Below, piece after piece: positions 9,020-17,248 of a stretch of 64,000 bases of DNA. The stretch lies in assembly GCA_016786465.1 (NCBI GenBank), contig JAEUWC010000002.1, positions 62,001 to 126,000 on the forward strand, read 5' to 3'. The first letter of the stretch is position 1. Each line of letters starts with the position of its first letter. Source of the stretch: Bdellovibrionales bacterium (lineage in GTDB: Bacteria; Bdellovibrionota; UBA1018). The notes under the pieces are model-generated. The model ran no database searches and had not been told where the DNA came from. It saw only the letters and a program-made list of their open reading frames with translations. Made by a program: the position numbers and the translations under genes.

Positions 9020-10410
9020 AAAAGGGATCCAGTCGCAAAAAAAAGAAAAAGCTTTGGAAGAAAAGAGCCATTTTGGTTTTTCTTTCGTTGGTGGCGACGG
9101 AATTGGTTCTTCGGGCCGCAGGTTCGCTTTACAATTACGTTCAGCATCAAGGAGCCCCGAAAGCCGATTTTTCTGAAACGGAGGTCCGCGTGCTTTGCTT
9201 GGGCGAATCCACGACGGCTTGGGGCCTTTCAGACAGTTATCCCAGTCAGCTTCAGGACCTGCTTCAAAAGAAAGACCCTTCCAAAAAGTACCTGGTCTAT
9301 AACGAAGGTTTGACGGGTGCGACCACAGGTCAGATTTTGGAAAAGCTTCCAGGTTGGATTGCAAAGTATCGCCCCCACTATGTGGTGACGATGATGGGAA
9401 TCAACGATCCCGTTTTCTTGTCGGGTCGCAAGGAAAGCATCCTTCTGCGCGTTCGCCTGTTCAAATTCATTCATATCGCCTGGGTGAATCTGACCCGAAA
9501 AGTAAAGTCCCAAGGGCAGGCTAAGGTCCTTGCAAAGGCTTGGAAGAATGAAAAACTGATTTCAGAAGCGTCTAAGATTTATTACGACAAGCAGCTTTAT
9601 TCACGTTTTGGGGCGGATCAATCGGCACATGCGGGGCGCGCGACCCATCTTTTCAAACAGGCGTCCTGGCTTGAACCCAAAGATCCAAGACCCCATAAGT
9701 TTTTGGGAAACATCTATCTTCGCTATCCGAAGAACTACGCGTGGGCCGAAAAAGAATTCAACCAAGCCCTGGAATTGGGGATGGTCGACGTCGATATTTA
9801 TGACGGGCTTGGCGAAGTTTATCGAAATCAGTACCGTCTGGAAGAAGGGGTCAAGCGGCTAAAAGAAGGCGTAAAGCGAATTGGGGGTGAAAATTGTCAC
9901 CTTCGCCATTTTCTGATTCAAGACGCAACCCATGCCAAGATGTTCGATGTGGCCCGCGAAGCCTTGGAAGAAGCGGTTGAACTTTGTCCTTACAATAACG
10001 AAGTCGCCGTCGATGCCGAAAGATTTGCCCAAATGACGGGGACGAAGCCGCTTTTAGAACCCCTGACCACCGGTGCTTATTCTTTGGGTAAGGCCCAGGA
10101 AGAAATGCACAATCCCATGACCATTTACAATTACCGCGAAATCGTTCGGCTAATAGAACTATCCGGTGCCATTCCGGTGGTCATGCAATACCCCACGCTT
10201 CAAAACAAAAGGCTGGTCGAAATCCTAAAGAATTTTCCAAAAGCCCGTCTGGTTTCAAATGTGACCAACTTCAATCGTGCCCTTTCGATGGCGTCGTCGC
10301 AGGAATACTTTTCGGATTACTTTGGCGGGACTTTCGGCCACTTCACGGCCAAGGGAGCGCGCCTGGTCGCCGAAGCCGCGGCCGACGCGATCAACGCAGG
10401 TTCAAAATAG
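9016..10410 (+). CDS. Membrane-anchored SGNH hydrolase with inserted TPR repeats
   Basis: After a very basic N-terminus and one membrane helix, the SGNH blocks read VLCLGESTTAWG (block I), YNEGLTGATTG (block II) and MMGINDPVF (block III). The final GHFTAKGARL carries the His of the last block. Between residues about 190 and 320 the sequence turns helical with TPR-like segments (WAEKEFNQALELG, RLEEGVKRLKEGV). Insertion of TPRs between the SGNH blocks suggests a docking surface for partners. The start overlaps the previous stop (ATGA). This is the last gene of the rightward operon and its end overlaps the convergent GNAT-M1 gene by nine bases. Confidence 0.8.
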   Translation: MKKGSSRKKKKKLWKKRAILVFLSLVATELVLRAAGSLYNYVQHQGAPKADFSETEVRVLCLGESTTAWGLSDSYPSQLQDLLQKKDPSKKYLVYNEGLTGATTGQILEKLPGWIAKYRPHYVVTMMGINDPVFLSGRKESILLRVRLFKFIHIAWVNLTRKVKSQGQAKVLAKAWKNEKLISEASKIYYDKQLYSRFGADQSAHAGRATHLFKQASWLEPKDPRPHKFLGNIYLRYPKNYAWAEKEFNQALELGMVDVDIYDGLGEVYRNQYRLEEGVKRLKEGVKRIGGENCHLRHFLIQDATHAKMFDVAREALEEAVELCPYNNEVAVDAERFAQMTGTKPLLEPLTTGAYSLGKAQEEMHNPMTIYNYREIVRLIELSGAIPVVMQYPTLQNKRLVEILKNFPKARLVSNVTNFNRALSMASSQEYFSDYFGGTFGHFTAKGARLVAEAAADAINAGSK

Positions 10411-12144
10411 CAAGGACCCTTCAATCCTGGACTCCAAGAAAGTTTTGAGACTTGGATCGACTTTCAAAAAAGCCCGAGCCAGGTCCCGTCCTTGGACGGA
10501 TCCCATCCAATTTTCCTGGGCATAGTCCTGAATGGCCCGCCAAAACAAGGCGTCTCCCAAGCGCAGGCGTAGGTCTTCTAGAAAAAGGGCAGCCTTGCTG
10601 TAGGTCAGCGACTGGGTTAGGTCGAAATTTTCAGCGGACCGAGGATCACCTAGGCGGAAATCCTGGTTGGACTTCACGGCGGTCTTATGGCGACTTTTTA
10701 AAAGTTCCATTTCGCGGTCGAACTCGGTTTCTCCCCAGGTTTTATTCTTATAGCAAGCGACCAAGAAGGTCGCGAAACCTTCGTTCAGCCAAAGGTCGTT
10801 CCAGGTTCGGCAGGTGATCGAATTCCCGAACCATTGGTGTGCTAGTTCATGAATGATGATCCAGTCGTGCTTTGGGTCTTCAAGAATGGGATCCAAGGCC
10901 TTCTTGCTGATGATCGAAAATCCGTTCTTTTCCTGACAGATGTCATCAGGGACCAAAACTTGGGTGTAGGTTTTCTTGGGATAGGAAATTCCCGTCTTGC
11001 TTTCTAAAAACTTGAGCATGCTAGGGGTTTCTTTGAATCGATTCAAAAGCCCATTGGAAGTTTCCTGCACCCCGTAAAACAAGTACCTTTTCCCTTCATC
11101 CTTGATTTCCGACGATTGAAACTTTCCGATGGCAAATCCAAAAAGATAGGCTGAAAAAGGCAGTTCGTCGCTGCTACAGACCAAAGACATATCCGAAGGT
11201 ACTTTTACGTTCAGTTGAAACGATGCTTTTTGTGAAGGATCCATATGGCAAGGCATCCAGCGGTTCGTTTCATGGCCTGTAAAGGCATAAGACGAATGGA
11301 TGGTCAGACCGGAACTTGACCGCACTTGATAGCGAAAAGTCACCGACTTTGCGGATGCTGGAACCTGCATCCAGAAATTTTCGCCCCAAAGCTGGAAGTC
11401 GCATTTCTGATTTTCGCAAAGGACTTCGTGAATTTCGTAGCCAGGCAGCTTCAACGTCAGACGGGAAGGCTGATCCAAGGGTTGAAAGAACAAAGTGCAG
11501 ATCCCCTGCGCAGTCTTCTTCTGAAAGTCGATGACCAGGTCCGTTTGATAACGGATCGCCTTTTGGCTTCGAGCAGGGCGAAGCAGGGAAGGGTTTGACA
11601 TTGAAAAATGACAAAGTCCTTGGGCTTCACTTTCCAATTCAAAGCCCAGGTCCAGAATCAGGGAACGTGCAGCGCTGTTGTTAGTATGACACTTCAGAAA
11701 TACACGCTTGGCCTGAAGTTTTTCGAATGCGTATTTCGCAAGGGCATGGGTGGATTCAGATGCGTAGTTTCTTCGAGCCCGTGAAGTCCGCGTCCAAAAT
11801 CCGATTTCAAATTCACGTGCCTTCCAGTCGTACCAGGAATAGCCGACGGCACCGACCAGTTCAGCGGTCGAACGATCAAAGACATGAAAGCGCAGGTCAT
11901 GCCGCAGCCTAAATTTTTCGGCAGCCTGTACTGATTCCTCTTCACAGATTTCTTCTGAAAATTTCCGCCCCCGGACCCATGGACTAAATGGTTCCAGTTC
12001 GCCGATCGATTCCTGAATCGCATGGAAAACCGCCTTTCCGTCACCTTTCTGGGGTGGGCGGATCACCAGACGTTCGGTCTGGATAGGCAGGGGAAAAGGA
12101 AAGTCAGCTGGATTGGTCACGCAAGTTTGACTATAGTTAACCAT
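10402..12144 (-). CDS. GNAT acetyltransferase fused to M1-family metallopeptidase
   Basis: The first about 165 residues form a RimJ/RimL-like GNAT domain (LVIRPPQKGDG, VGAVGYSWYDW, ARRNYASES, LILDLGFELE). The remaining about 410 form an M1 (gluzincin) domain with HELAH at residues 432-436 and the third zinc ligand Glu 19 residues after it, then TYSKAALFLEDL, which may carry the catalytic Tyr. The GAMEN exopeptidase motif, expected about 27 residues before HELAH, is replaced by EKNGF. No signal peptide is visible, so the protein should be cytoplasmic. I took the ATG at 12144; an upstream ATG at 12168 would overlap the divergent gene. Acetylation and peptide trimming in one chain is inferred. 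Confidence 0.8.
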   Translation of the reverse strand: MVNYSQTCVTNPADFPFPLPIQTERLVIRPPQKGDGKAVFHAIQESIGELEPFSPWVRGRKFSEEICEEESVQAAEKFRLRHDLRFHVFDRSTAELVGAVGYSWYDWKAREFEIGFWTRTSRARRNYASESTHALAKYAFEKLQAKRVFLKCHTNNSAARSLILDLGFELESEAQGLCHFSMSNPSLLRPARSQKAIRYQTDLVIDFQKKTAQGICTLFFQPLDQPSRLTLKLPGYEIHEVLCENQKCDFQLWGENFWMQVPASAKSVTFRYQVRSSSGLTIHSSYAFTGHETNRWMPCHMDPSQKASFQLNVKVPSDMSLVCSSDELPFSAYLFGFAIGKFQSSEIKDEGKRYLFYGVQETSNGLLNRFKETPSMLKFLESKTGISYPKKTYTQVLVPDDICQEKNGFSIISKKALDPILEDPKHDWIIIHELAHQWFGNSITCRTWNDLWLNEGFATFLVACYKNKTWGETEFDREMELLKSRHKTAVKSNQDFRLGDPRSAENFDLTQSLTYSKAALFLEDLRLRLGDALFWRAIQDYAQENWMGSVQGRDLARAFLKVDPSLKTFLESRIEGSLLF

Positions 12145-12146
12145 CA

Positions 12147-13355
12147 GTGGTCTCAATTCGAAAATCAAAACGCAGACGGCAGTCTTCGCCGCTTTTTCCT
12201 TTTTTTTCAGTCCTTACGGGCATTTTTCTTGCCCTGGTCTTTTTTGGAATCTTGGAAGCGGCGGCTCGCATCTTCGTGATTTCAGGGCACGATCCTTGGT
12301 TTCTTTTAAAAGTAAAAATTCCAGAAATGAAGGGGTGGCAAGATCCGCTGAATCTTCCTGTCCGCCTTCCATCCAAACTTCCTTTGGCAAAGCGAGGCAC
12401 GCACCCAGTACCTACCGCGGGTGCTGTTGTTGGACCGTCTTACGTCATTTCAAGCACGAAGTTTGGGACGCTTGCGATTCCGAATTCAAAGACCAGGTCC
12501 AAAAAAGTCGTTTTTCATAGCGACCAAGTGATTTACGACGCCGTGTATTCGATGGACATCAATCGAAACCGATGGGTACCCCCAGCGCAGGGTCAAGATC
12601 AACTGAACGCAGCGCAGCTGCTGTTTTTGGGGTGTTCAATCGTATTTGGCGAGGGAGTCGGCGATTCTGAAACCTTGCCTGCACGGGCTCAAGCTTATGC
12701 ACCGGGATTTCGCGCAGTGAATTTTGCTTTGCCCGGGTGGGGGCCTGCCAACATCGCCTTGGCCACGGGTTCGGACGAATACGGTTACCGGGCACCGCAA
12801 GATTCACGGAATCGGAAAAAGAATCAGGCGGTCTACGTTTACATCGATGACCATATGCGAAGGTTGGTCGCGCCGCTATCGATGTATCGCGGGGGTAGTC
12901 GCTGGATGTACGTGATTCCCTATTATGACGTGGATTCCCGCGGTCGATTGATCGAACCCACGCCCGGCGTCATGATTCCCCAAGGGCAGCCGGTTCGACA
13001 CTTTCTTTTGACCTGGCTTTCGAAAAGCGAATTTTTGCGGTGGATGAACTTTGAATGGCCGACGCGTTATGGCGATCACGAATTTGAAAGAATGGCCGCC
13101 GTTCTAGCCAAAATCCAAGAAAACATTCGAGCCCGGGGGTTTGAGAATCTCACCGTCGCTTTCTATCCTGGGTCAAACTCTCAGTACTTGGTGCCCTATT
13201 TGAATTCCAGGGGCATTCGTACCTTAGACTATTCTAAAGTGGATCTAGCGGATTTTGTTTCGGGTCCCGTCACGCTTAGGGATGGGCACCCCAGTCCTGG
13301 AACCCACGATTTCCTGGCGAAACAAATCGTGAATGATCTAGACTTGACCCATTGA
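12147..13355 (+). CDS. Membrane-anchored SGNH-like protein, paralogue of the one at 7838
   Basis: The N-terminus (SIRKSKRRR) and one membrane helix resemble the other SGNH anchors in the window. Block I is FLGCSIVFGEGV and the final block is DGHPSPGTHD. In place of GxND it has VYIDDHMRR, matching the paralogue encoded at 7838-9019. The start is a GTG two bases from the divergent GNAT-M1 start, so its promoter must lie inside that gene. It opens the rightward operon that ends in the PqqD-like and small-peptide genes, and its stop overlaps the next ATG (TGATG). It could be the outward-facing enzyme of that system, or a surface-glycan enzyme. Confidence 0.7.
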   Translation: MVSIRKSKRRRQSSPLFPFFSVLTGIFLALVFFGILEAAARIFVISGHDPWFLLKVKIPEMKGWQDPLNLPVRLPSKLPLAKRGTHPVPTAGAVVGPSYVISSTKFGTLAIPNSKTRSKKVVFHSDQVIYDAVYSMDINRNRWVPPAQGQDQLNAAQLLFLGCSIVFGEGVGDSETLPARAQAYAPGFRAVNFALPGWGPANIALATGSDEYGYRAPQDSRNRKKNQAVYVYIDDHMRRLVAPLSMYRGGSRWMYVIPYYDVDSRGRLIEPTPGVMIPQGQPVRHFLLTWLSKSEFLRWMNFEWPTRYGDHEFERMAAVLAKIQENIRARGFENLTVAFYPGSNSQYLVPYLNSRGIRTLDYSKVDLADFVSGPVTLRDGHPSPGTHDFLAKQIVNDLDLTH

Positions 13356-13744
13356 TGGTACAAATGGACGAAACCCAGTTTTCCTACGAGCAGTTTCTTG
13401 AACTGAAAAAGAAGCTGAACCAAGCGGGATCCAGGACAATTCAAGTGATCAGCCCTTCGATGGAACCTTGGATCCGTGTGGGAGAAGAATTACTGGTTCT
13501 TCCTTTGGAAGATCACCCCCGGGCTTTTGACATCATCGTATTTTGGCAAGACCACCGCCTGGTAGCCCACTGCGTGTGGAAATTTAGAACGCAACCCCAA
13601 AGCCAGGCCGAAACCTTTTCATTAAACTACCTGGCCTTTGACCCTCCGGTTTCCGAGGATCGCATTTTGGGAAAAGTGGAAGGAAAAAAGATTCGGTTTT
13701 TGGACCGCTTGCGCATCAGTTTGAAGCTGAGGATTTTCCGGTGA
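13355..13744 (+). CDS. Soluble S24/S26-like serine peptidase
   Basis: About 129 residues. The segment VISPSMEPWIRVGEELLV matches the nucleophile region of S24/S26 (LexA/signal peptidase I) proteins, followed by FDIIVFWQ and VAHCVWKF, where a His stands at the position of the usual general-base Lys. A Ser-His arrangement is known in ER-type signal peptidases. A later FDPPVSEDRILGKVEG fits the fold. No membrane segment is present, so it is probably not a Sec signal peptidase. Small soluble S24/S26-like proteins of this sort are seen beside PqqD-like genes in peptide-modification clusters, and one lies four genes downstream here. The start is the ATG at 13355; a TTG at 13352 is possible. Confidence 0.65.
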   Translation: MVQMDETQFSYEQFLELKKKLNQAGSRTIQVISPSMEPWIRVGEELLVLPLEDHPRAFDIIVFWQDHRLVAHCVWKFRTQPQSQAETFSLNYLAFDPPVSEDRILGKVEGKKIRFLDRLRISLKLRIFR

Positions 13745-14955
13745 AACGCGTTGCGGTTTTGTTCTTCTCGGAAGCTCATTACTGGAAAAGTTGCCAAGGG
13801 CTGATTTCAGATCTTGCCGCCTGTTACGATCGCGCTTTTTCTGGCGCAGTGGATTTCTTCGGAATCAGTCACGACCCGTCCACTTGGGAAGCAACGGCCC
13901 AAAAGATTGCTGCCGGAAATTATTCCGTCATCAGCTTCATTGATTTTCGTTTCTACCTTCCGTTTTGGACGGAAACTTTGAAAAAGTACCTAAAGTCCCA
14001 GGTGACGTGGGGCTGGCACACGGACGGTAGCTTCGGAAACCGAATGCCGGAATGGATTTCTTTATCTAAAGTTTTGAAATCGGAATCGGTTGTCGTTTTT
14101 GCAAGTTCGACTGCGCATCAAGGGTTTGTCGAAGGAATTCTTGACGGCGAAAATCTGGTTCGAAGATTTCCCTTCCCATTTGTAGCATCAAGGCAAATAG
14201 GCGAAGAATCAGATGGCCGTAAATGGAGACAAAAGTGGGGAATCCGCGACGACCAGAAAGTCTATTTGTACACCGGTCGAGTTTCTTACCAAAAGAACGT
14301 GCATCACCTGGTCAATCTGTTTTCTGAATGGAAGAGCAAAGACGCCGTTTTGGTGATCTACGGGAAGTCGGATAACGGCGGATGTCGCCAAAATCCGCAA
14401 GGAGTCTACCTGCACTATGCGTCGGAAATTTTTTTTGAATCCCTGAATCAAGCCGAGGCTTCAGGTGTGCGGGTGATTTACCCGGGATTTGCCGAAGAAG
14501 CCGAATTGAACCACGCTTATTTGGGTTCGGACGTTTTTGTCAGTTTAAGTACGTCGATTGGCGAGGATTTCGGTCGCAGCGTCGCCGAGGCTCTGTCCTT
14601 GGGATTAAGCTGCGTCTTGACGGCTTGGGGTGGTTACAAAGACTTTGGCGACATTCCCGGAGTTCGAACGATTCCCATCCAGCTGAAGGATGAAGGGCTG
14701 GATATCGATACCAGGAATTTTTTTCAGCAAATGGAAGTCGCTCCGGAAAAAAAAGAAAAAGTCGCGGAAGCCTTTTTGCGGAAATGGTCGTTAGACGCGC
14801 AAGCTGAATTGCTCAGAAAGCTTTACGACAAACCCGGGTTCTTCGAAGGGATTTCATCGAAAGGGAAAAATTACTTCAAGGCTCTTTTCACCAGCGAATC
14901 AGAAAGGGAGTACTTTGATTTACTCGAACCGTACTTACACTCTTACTGGAAATAG
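13741..14955 (+). CDS. GT4-family glycosyltransferase
   Basis: The 404-residue protein has a GT-B layout. The donor-binding half begins near YLYTGRVSYQKNV and contains VSLSTSIGEDFGRSVAEAL, the GT4 E-x7-E-type motif, followed by VLTAWGGYKDFG. The GTG start overlaps the previous stop (GTGA). It is a clear paralogue of the GT4 encoded at 21088-22416: compare YSGRISLQKNV, GSLSLHQDEDYGMSPAEAL and VLTDWAGYGGFG. Both paralogues are followed directly by an overlapping gene of unknown function. A sugar acceptor on the nearby small peptide or on a surface glycan are both possible. Confidence 0.82.
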   Translation: MKRVAVLFFSEAHYWKSCQGLISDLAACYDRAFSGAVDFFGISHDPSTWEATAQKIAAGNYSVISFIDFRFYLPFWTETLKKYLKSQVTWGWHTDGSFGNRMPEWISLSKVLKSESVVVFASSTAHQGFVEGILDGENLVRRFPFPFVASRQIGEESDGRKWRQKWGIRDDQKVYLYTGRVSYQKNVHHLVNLFSEWKSKDAVLVIYGKSDNGGCRQNPQGVYLHYASEIFFESLNQAEASGVRVIYPGFAEEAELNHAYLGSDVFVSLSTSIGEDFGRSVAEALSLGLSCVLTAWGGYKDFGDIPGVRTIPIQLKDEGLDIDTRNFFQQMEVAPEKKEKVAEAFLRKWSLDAQAELLRKLYDKPGFFEGISSKGKNYFKALFTSESEREYFDLLEPYLHSYWK

Positions 14956-15598
14956 GATTCCTGTTGAAGACTGGGTCGTGCGCTTGGAAGAACGTAACGA
15001 CGTTCGGCCCGACTACCATTTTCTTAATTATTTTTCTGCTCAGGCTTGGCCGCAGCTTTTCTTCGAACAGATTCCCAAGCGGTTCTTGCAAAAGGACCCT
15101 GGCTTTCCAATTCTGCTTCGAATGCCGACTGAAAAGAATGTTCCGCCTTGGGTCTATTTCCCCGCGATCCAAGAAAAGGTCACGCGGCCCCGCTATTATC
15201 ATTTGGAAGGCACCGAAGGCGCATTGGGGGATCGGATCCTTTTCATTGCCCATGATGATTCGGGCTTGAAAAAGGATTGGGCTCAGCTTTGCCAAAAATA
15301 TCCGGCAAAGCAGCACCGCTGGATCACCTATCACCCTGAAAACACGCTACCCGAATGGCCCCAGGATCAGCGTTTGGACATCGACACATTTTTACTTGAA
15401 GACAGTTTCATCTACCACCCGACGGGTTTGGTTGACCTAAGCTTTGGCGCGGCCGATACCTATTCCCCGATTCACATTTTTTGTTTGTCCAACGGAGCCC
15501 GTCTTAAGATCGATTCGAAGACCCCAATTCTAAAGATAGAAACCGAAGTAAAGCTTGTAAAATCAAGGCCTTATGGCAGATGGCAGCTCTTTATTTGA
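14915..15598 (+). CDS. Unknown protein following a GT4 gene
   Basis: I do not recognise this 227-residue, apparently soluble protein. It starts at a TTG (14915) with AAGGGAG at 14904-14910, and overlaps the glycosyltransferase end by 41 bases, which argues for coupled translation. It is rich in Trp, Tyr and Pro, with segments such as GDRILFIAHDDSG, RWITYHPENTLPEW and LLEDSFIYHPTGLVDL. It has no signal peptide and no cysteine-pair motif. The counterpart of this gene in the leftward operon is the unknown gene at 20145-21107, also placed just after a GT4 paralogue; weak similarity around HxxxxL segments is possible but not firm. A partner or acceptor-recognition role is a guess. Confidence 0.6.
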   Translation: MIYSNRTYTLTGNRIPVEDWVVRLEERNDVRPDYHFLNYFSAQAWPQLFFEQIPKRFLQKDPGFPILLRMPTEKNVPPWVYFPAIQEKVTRPRYYHLEGTEGALGDRILFIAHDDSGLKKDWAQLCQKYPAKQHRWITYHPENTLPEWPQDQRLDIDTFLLEDSFIYHPTGLVDLSFGAADTYSPIHIFCLSNGARLKIDSKTPILKIETEVKLVKSRPYGRWQLFI

Positions 15599-15642
15599 AT
15601 AGAACTGCCACAGACCTTACAATAAAGGTAAGGGATACAGAC

Positions 15643-15924
15643 ATGACTCAGGCTGCAAAACCTCAGCTGAAGAAATCAGTAGTGATCAAGCGCGTCGATG
15701 ACGACTGCGTGGTTGCGGTGAATCTTCTTTCTGAAGACGCGGACGATTTCATTCGATTTGAAGGACCTGCTAGCCAATTTTTGCAAGGCATGGTCGATGG
15801 TCACAGTGTGAAGCAGATTGTCAGCGCGGTGGTGAATCGTTACGCCGGCGCAAAAAGTAAAGTCGTTGAAAATGATTACATCAGTTTTATTAAGGAAATG
15901 AGAAAGCTCGATTTACTCAAATGA
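15643..15924 (+). CDS. PqqD-family peptide-binding protein (RRE-like)
   Basis: About 93 residues with the PqqD pattern: VAVNLLSEDADDFIRFEGPA, then FLQGMVDGHSVKQIVSAVV, a charged spacer, and a C-terminal helix ending FIKEMRKLDLL. PqqD-like proteins adopt the winged-helix fold that binds leader peptides in RiPP pathways. I chose the ATG at 15643, preceded by AAGGTAAGGG; the longer frame from 15580 overlaps the previous gene and adds unrelated residues. Its stop overlaps the start of a 61-codon gene (ATGA), so carrier and candidate peptide are translationally coupled. Some PqqD-like proteins also work outside RiPP clusters, so the pathway is not certain. Confidence 0.82.
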   Translation: MTQAAKPQLKKSVVIKRVDDDCVVAVNLLSEDADDFIRFEGPASQFLQGMVDGHSVKQIVSAVVNRYAGAKSKVVENDYISFIKEMRKLDLLK

Positions 15925-16106
15925 AAAAGAAGAAAAAGAAGCCTTACCGATTTAAGAAGCCGCAGAAGATCAGCTTGAATCAGCTGGTGGGAGAATTCGT
16001 CCCCGACTTTAGCAATCTGGATGACGTGGCCAAGCAAAAGACGCTTTTGGTTTACGGAAGTGGTTCCGGATTGCCGTACAATTACGGCGGAATTCCAGAA
16101 ACCTAA
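15921..16106 (+). CDS. Small basic peptide, candidate precursor of a modified peptide
   Basis: The 61-residue product starts with six lysines after the Met, continues through an amphipathic middle (ISLNQLVGEFVPDF, then SNLDDVAKQKTLL) and ends in a low-complexity tail, YGSGSGLPYNYGGIPET. The tail holds two G-[LI]-P motifs, two Gly-Gly or Gly-Ser-Gly runs and three Tyr. It has no cysteine and no signal peptide. Its ATG overlaps the PqqD-like stop, and its stop overlaps by four bases the stop of a convergent glycosyltransferase gene. A leader plus core layout bound by the PqqD-like protein is my inference; it could instead be a small structural or regulatory protein. Confidence 0.65.
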   Translation: MKKKKKKPYRFKKPQKISLNQLVGEFVPDFSNLDDVAKQKTLLVYGSGSGLPYNYGGIPET

Positions 16107-17248
16107 AGTTTCCTGAGTCGATCAAAAACCTGTCTCAATTTCTTGTTTCGAGCATCGTGTCCCATCCGGGAACGATGCTTTGCTTTTTCGGATATTTGCT
16201 TCAATTTTTTCTCGGGCATCGCCAAGATTTTCTGAATCTTTTCTTTCAGATCCGCTGCCGAGAAATCCAGTAAGAACCCGTTCACTTGGTTTTGAATTTG
16301 TTCTTCATGTCCAGAACGGTTCCGGTGGGCGATACAGATTTTTCCCAACGCCAATGCTTCTTGCAAAGCCAGTCCCCAGGGTTCGTAGATCGACGGAAAA
16401 AGGACTGCGCGACTTTGAATCAATTCTTGCGCAAGCTTTTCGGAATCACTTTCCCAGGGGCGTGCCTCAATTCCGTTTTTCAGAAGGGAAGCAGCCAGTT
16501 TTTTCGTCAGAAGTTCCGGGTTGATTCCGCGAAGGACGATCTTCAGCGGCCTCCAGTTTCGCCCCAAAATCTGGTGCCAGCCTTTGATCAGGTGAAGGCG
16601 CGAATAGGTGTAAAGAAAATCGGCTGTCGTCGGATCCGCTTTGCCGGTGGGCTTTGCAAGCGGTGTCACCACGGTGCTTACCGGGACATGAAAGACTTTT
16701 TTCTTGCCGACCACGTCCGCGTAAATCGTCTTGAGATCTTTTGTCGTTGTTTTGGAATTTGCGATAAAGCATTCAGCCCGGGCCATGAACCGAGCTTCTG
16801 ATCGAAGCGATGACAGTTCAAAGGCGTGGTAGTACTGCACGACTGGATCCGGATAAATCGCGTTCCACGCGTCCATGCCTTTTTCTTGATTGAAGGCCTG
16901 ATAAAAGCGCCGGGTCAGGATGTGAGTATCGTAGCAGATCCGCGATTTCAGATTCTGGAAATAACCCAAAGTCATTGCGTCACCCACGATCCACTCGGGT
17001 TCAGACTTTTCAAAAATGGCATCGACACGTCGTCGGATCTTTTCGACGTTCTTCGGAGTATAGGGAGCATCGGATTCGTCCCAAGGAATCCAGAAAAAGC
17101 GGTTTGATTTTGCTTCTTTCGGACGCTTGGGTGAAAAAATGATGATCTTCAGCGGATAGGACCGAGGTAGCGTGCGTTCGAAATCGATCATGGATTCGAC
17201 CACTCGGCGCATTCCTCCGTTATTCAAAGCGACCGAATAAAGAATCAC
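16103..17248 (-). CDS. GT4-family glycosyltransferase
   Basis: A 381-residue GT-B protein. The N-terminal half has YSVALNNGGMRRVVESM (acceptor-side glycine loop) and an ANSKTTTKDL segment. The C-terminal half has LYTYSRLHLIKGW and VLFPSIYEPWGLALQEALALG, the GT4 E-x7-E motif. It is not a close paralogue of the two other GT4 proteins in this region. It is the last gene of a six-gene leftward operon, its start overlapping the SelO-like stop by four bases. Its stop overlaps that of the small-peptide gene, so the two operons meet tail to tail here. Confidence 0.82.
   Translation of the reverse strand: MILYSVALNNGGMRRVVESMIDFERTLPRSYPLKIIIFSPKRPKEAKSNRFFWIPWDESDAPYTPKNVEKIRRRVDAIFEKSEPEWIVGDAMTLGYFQNLKSRICYDTHILTRRFYQAFNQEKGMDAWNAIYPDPVVQYYHAFELSSLRSEARFMARAECFIANSKTTTKDLKTIYADVVGKKKVFHVPVSTVVTPLAKPTGKADPTTADFLYTYSRLHLIKGWHQILGRNWRPLKIVLRGINPELLTKKLAASLLKNGIEARPWESDSEKLAQELIQSRAVLFPSIYEPWGLALQEALALGKICIAHRNRSGHEEQIQNQVNGFLLDFSAADLKEKIQKILAMPEKKLKQISEKAKHRSRMGHDARNKKLRQVFDRLRKL

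Noticed and set aside
15643-16106. Lasso-peptide gene cluster
   Set aside because: A PqqD-like protein and a small peptide are present, but there is no asparagine-synthetase-like cyclase and no transglutaminase-like leader peptidase.
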